Source: Rhodocyclus gracilis
GTDB taxonomy: Bacteria > Pseudomonadota > Gammaproteobacteria > Burkholderiales > Rhodocyclaceae
Reading direction: 5' to 3'
Length of the DNA: 64,000 bases
Assembly: GCF_009617575.1 (NCBI RefSeq)
Contig: NZ_WIXJ01000002.1
Span: 186,001 to 250,000 of the forward strand
The notes beneath the pieces are model-generated. The model searched no databases, was not told the origin of the DNA, and saw only the letters and a list, made by a program, of their open reading frames with translations. Positions 61,689 to 64,000 of this stretch are shown piece after piece. How positions within the stretch are numbered: the first letter of the stretch is position 1; every line of letters begins with the position of its first letter. Made by a program: the position numbers and the translations under genes.

Positions 61689-62603
61689 ATGCCCGCGCAA
61701 CTCTCCTGGGGCCGGCGCACATGGCGCGCAACGGCGGGCATACACGCTCCCCGCCCAGCGCAAAAGCCGCGCCTGCCCCGCCTCTTCCGGCTGCCGCAGT
61801 GGCTCGCCGCCCTCCTCCTCAGCGGCGTAGGCGCGCTCGCCTCCAGCGCCAGCGTGGGCGCGGCGGAGTTGGCTCCCGAGTTTGACTGGCTGCTGCCGGC
61901 CAATGCCTCCCCGGAACGCCCTCTGCGTCACGGGGCGGCGACGCCCCCCGTCTTTCGCGCCGCACTGGCACTCACGGACAGCGTCGACAGCGAAACACCC
62001 GCCGAAACGCAAGCACTCCTCGACGCCATTCGCACCGGCGACACCGGCCAACTGAAAGCCCTGCTGAAAGCGGGCGCCCCGGTCAATCTCGCCGATACGC
62101 GCGGCGAACGCGCGCTCGCACTGGCGAGCCGCGCCGGCCGGCTGGAGATGGTGCGCCAGCTGCTCGACCAAGGCGCCAACCCCGACCTGCGGGGCAGCGA
62201 CGGCATGGCGCCGCTCTCCAGCGCCGCCCTCGCCGGCAACGTCGCCGTCGCCCGCCTGCTGCTCAAGGCGGGCGCGGATGTCGACCGACGCGGCGCGCAC
62301 GGCAACACACCACTGCACGATGCGATACGACTCAACCGCATCGCGATCGTCGAAGCACTCCTGCCCTACCGCCCGAACCTCGAATGTCAGGACCGTGACG
62401 GCCTGCACGCGCTGGCCCTCGCCGCGCGTGAGGGGCGCGGCGAAATCCTCGCCGCGCTGCTCGCCCATGGCGCTGCCGTCGACCTCCCCGACCGCGACGG
62501 CCGTCCCGCGCTGTTCTGGGCCATCTACACGCGGCAGCGGCAAAGTACCGACCTCCTGCTCGCCGGCGGCGCCAACCCCGGCGCCATGTCGACCGACTTC
62601 TGA
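61689..62603 (+). CDS. Exported ankyrin-repeat protein
   Basis: Protein of 304 residues with a basic start and one hydrophobic segment (about 43-63, LPQWLAALLLSGVGALASSA) that is either a long signal peptide or an anchor. About six ankyrin repeats follow (about 125-295): LLDAIRTGDTGQLKALLKAG, RALALASRAGRLEMVRQLLD, PLSSAALAGNVAVARLLLKA, PLHDAIRLNRIAIVEALLPY, ALALAAREGRGEILAALLAH and ALFWAIYTRQRQSTDLLLAG. The ATG is four bases after the epsA stop, so co-expression is likely. Probably a periplasmic protein-binding scaffold; the partner is unknown. Confidence 0.85.
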   Translation: MPAQLSWGRRTWRATAGIHAPRPAQKPRLPRLFRLPQWLAALLLSGVGALASSASVGAAELAPEFDWLLPANASPERPLRHGAATPPVFRAALALTDSVDSETPAETQALLDAIRTGDTGQLKALLKAGAPVNLADTRGERALALASRAGRLEMVRQLLDQGANPDLRGSDGMAPLSSAALAGNVAVARLLLKAGADVDRRGAHGNTPLHDAIRLNRIAIVEALLPYRPNLECQDRDGLHALALAAREGRGEILAALLAHGAAVDLPDRDGRPALFWAIYTRQRQSTDLLLAGGANPGAMSTDF

Positions 62604-62805
62604 GTCGCCGCTCCCGCCAGCCCTCGCCCCACTCGTTGCTCTCGCTTTCCGCGCACTCGCAACCACGCCACATCGCCTCACGCAGCAACGGTGACGACGA
62701 TGGCATGGCCCGTTCGCCGCGCCGCTAGTGCAAAGCGACTACGAAATGCTCCTGACCGCAACGCAAAGGACGTAAAGCCCGCCCGCCAGAGTGCGCGGCA
62801 AGGTC

Positions 62806-62821
62806 GGTGGCATATGCCGCC
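62806..62821. promoter_or_regulatory. Palindrome upstream of the PEP-CTERM gene
   Basis: GGTGGCATATGCCGCC is palindromic except for one pair, with a perfect 10-bp core GGCATATGCC. It lies 39 bases before the ATG at 62860 and may bind a dimeric regulator, for example EpsA encoded 1.1 kb upstream. This role is a guess. Confidence 0.35.
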
Positions 62822-62859
62822 GGCCGGTTTTCCCCCTCATCCCATCAGGAGAATCAGAC

Positions 62860-63639
62860 ATGAATTTCAAACTCAAGATGATCGCCGCCGCCGCGGCAAT
62901 GGTCGTCGCCGGCGGCGCCAGCGCTGCGCCGATCAACAACGGCGCCAACGGCAACGGCGACCTTTTCTTCAATATCTGGGACAGAACCGGTTCCTACACG
63001 CGCAACCTCGGCATCGACCTCAACAGCTTCGAGACGCTCGTCGCCACGGGTAAAACCAATCTCGTCTTCGGCGCCGATACGCTGCTGACGAGCTTCCTCG
63101 GCACGCATACGGGTGCGCTGAACTGGAACGTGCTGGCCACCGACAAACAAGGGGCCGTGCGTGTTCTCGAGACCGCACAAGCGGCAGCAAAACTGACAAA
63201 CAAGGACTCGAATATCGTCGTAACTGCTGCTGGACAAACCACCGCCTTGGTGACGGGAATCAACTCGAAACTCGCCGCTAGCAACTCGGCCATCTACGGC
63301 ACCGCCGACACCGGCTACATCAACAGAGCGACCAGCGGTTCAAATGTCGGTATCAGCGTCATCAACAACAACATCGGTTGGACGACCGCAGCGCTCGGCA
63401 CGCTGAACAACAACAGCTTCGCCAACGGACTGCTGCTCAAGGAAGCGCTCGGCAACGCGACCGGTATTACGGCAATCCAGATCGCAACCCTGGGGGGCGG
63501 CGACACGCGCGCCTGGTTCAAGGATGGAACGCTGACCATCGCCGCTGCGGTTCCCGAACCCGAGTCGTACGCGATGCTGCTCGCCGGTCTCGGCATGCTC
63601 GGCTTCATGGCGCGTCGCCGCCTCAGCAACCGCGCCTGA
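62860..63639 (+). CDS. Secreted PEP-CTERM protein
   Basis: Exported protein of 259 residues. The signal peptide is MNFKLKMIAAAAAMVVAGGA, ending SAA. The mature part is rich in Asn, Thr, Gly and Ala with beta-rich repeats (NGANGNGDLFFNIWD; LGTLNNNSFANGLLL) and no named domain. The C-terminal sorting signal is complete: VPEPESYAMLLAGLGMLGFM then ARRRLSNRA, that is VPEP, membrane helix and basic end. Exosortase would cut near PEP and attach or release the protein; the exosortase gene is not in the window. AGGAGAA precedes the ATG. A related-looking secreted gene follows. Confidence 0.9.
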   Translation: MNFKLKMIAAAAAMVVAGGASAAPINNGANGNGDLFFNIWDRTGSYTRNLGIDLNSFETLVATGKTNLVFGADTLLTSFLGTHTGALNWNVLATDKQGAVRVLETAQAAAKLTNKDSNIVVTAAGQTTALVTGINSKLAASNSAIYGTADTGYINRATSGSNVGISVINNNIGWTTAALGTLNNNSFANGLLLKEALGNATGITAIQIATLGGGDTRAWFKDGTLTIAAAVPEPESYAMLLAGLGMLGFMARRRLSNRA

Positions 63640-63659
63640 TCTCCCGAACCCTCACGACA

Positions 63660-63680
63660 CTCCCCGGCGCCGCCGGGGAG
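63660..63680. terminator. Short hairpin between the PEP-CTERM gene and the last gene
   Basis: CTCCCCGGCG and CGCCGGGGAG face each other across one base, so an 8-bp stem with a small loop is likely. No T-run follows, and AAGGAG of the next gene starts 8 bases later. It could limit read-through or be an RNA processing site. Confidence 0.5.
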
Positions 63681-63699
63681 ACAAACAAGGAGCGAACCC

Positions 63700-64000
63700 A
63701 TGAAAATGAACAAACTCGCTGCGCTTTGCGCGCTCGCCTGCGCCGGTCTCGCCGTCAATGCCTCGGCCGCCGGACTGTCGACCGCGCAAAAAGCCGTCCT
63801 CGACGACGCCAACAGCAACGGCCGCGTCATCTACGTCGCCGGCGCTTCGGCGGTGCAGAAGGGCTTCGGCGGCATCGTCGCCAAGCTCTTCGTCCCCGGC
63901 ACCGTCACCTGGTACGGCAGCGCGCAGGACACCACCGGCTCCGACTACTTCGCGGTCGCCGGCCAGCTCGCCGCTGACGCCGGCAGCTGGGCCGGCCAGA
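63700..64000 (+). CDS. Secreted protein, 5' part only (cut by window end)
   Basis: The first 100 codons of a gene that runs off the window. ATG 63700 follows ACAAGGAGCG. The signal peptide is MKMNKLAALCALACAGLAVN, ending ASA. The mature start AGLSTAQKAVLDDANSNGRV, then IYVAGASAVQKGFGGIVAKL, resembles the opening strand and helix of periplasmic phosphate-binding-like folds, seen in secreted proteins of unknown function; this is a resemblance only. The gene follows the PEP-CTERM gene and may be another product handled by the secretion system. Confidence 0.75.
   Translation, partial: MKMNKLAALCALACAGLAVNASAAGLSTAQKAVLDDANSNGRVIYVAGASAVQKGFGGIVAKLFVPGTVTWYGSAQDTTGSDYFAVAGQLAADAGSWAGQ

Noticed and set aside
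60113-61903. A 596-codon open frame on the minus strand
   Set aside because: Antisense to the last pseudopilin and epsA, both with clear motifs; no recognisable domain in the product.

Overview
The window is a GC-rich bacterial chromosome segment with 56 protein genes called, the last cut off by the window end. I see no rRNA, tRNA, CRISPR array, insertion sequence or prophage. Gene content points to a betaproteobacterium, most likely Rhodocyclales. The evidence is a class I PHA synthase, a MaoC/phosphotransacetylase fusion with acetate kinase, a B12-dependent ribonucleotide reductase, a DcaP-like porin, an EpsA-type LuxR regulator and a PEP-CTERM protein. The lineage is inference; the gene families are read from the sequence.

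Layout. 0.2-4 kb: polar amino acid ABC transporter (binding protein, permease, ATPase) followed by a DcaP-like porin, so one uptake route across both membranes. 4-5.7 kb: MarC and EamA membrane proteins. 5.8-9.5 kb (minus): DmdC-like acyl-CoA dehydrogenase and etfBA. 9.5-13.4 kb: a TetR gene divergent from etfBA, then a TetR/old yellow enzyme/iron alcohol dehydrogenase operon with matching operator sites. 13.5-15.1 kb: pgm. 15.2-17.5 kb (minus): hemerythrin, DUF2249 and a 12-TM protein, probably a nitric-oxide or redox module. 17.7-22.7 kb: Bax-inhibitor family protein, phaC, beta-CASP metallo-hydrolase, universal stress protein. 22.8-27.8 kb (minus): a YhiI/RbbA/YhhJ-type exporter with a TetR-type palindrome at its promoter. 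28-30.6 kb: MaoC-Pta and ackA. 30.6-33.9 kb: nrdJ with two NrdR boxes and a possible 40-codon coupled leader ORF.

34-44.1 kb looks like an accessory block, by eye less GC-rich than its surroundings. A LysR gene is divergent from a run of nine genes: three aldo/keto reductases (two with Tat signals), an exported cupin, an SDR, an iron alcohol dehydrogenase, an NmrA-like protein, an MFS pump and an exported alpha/beta hydrolase. It resembles an aldehyde or electrophile-stress response, partly placed outside the cytoplasm. 44.3-50.8 kb carries three GGDEF/EAL proteins, a Trp-rich TIGR02450-type protein and an acyl-CoA thioesterase.

51.1-60.8 kb is one tightly overlapping operon for a non-canonical type II secretion system: GspG, F, E, PilM/GspL-like, PilN-like, a PilO-PilP/GspC fusion, a lipoprotein secretin and three pseudopilins. 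It is followed by EpsA, an ankyrin protein, a PEP-CTERM protein and a truncated secreted protein. This is the best candidate for a system worth following. I infer that the secretion machine, the regulator and the PEP-CTERM substrates belong together.
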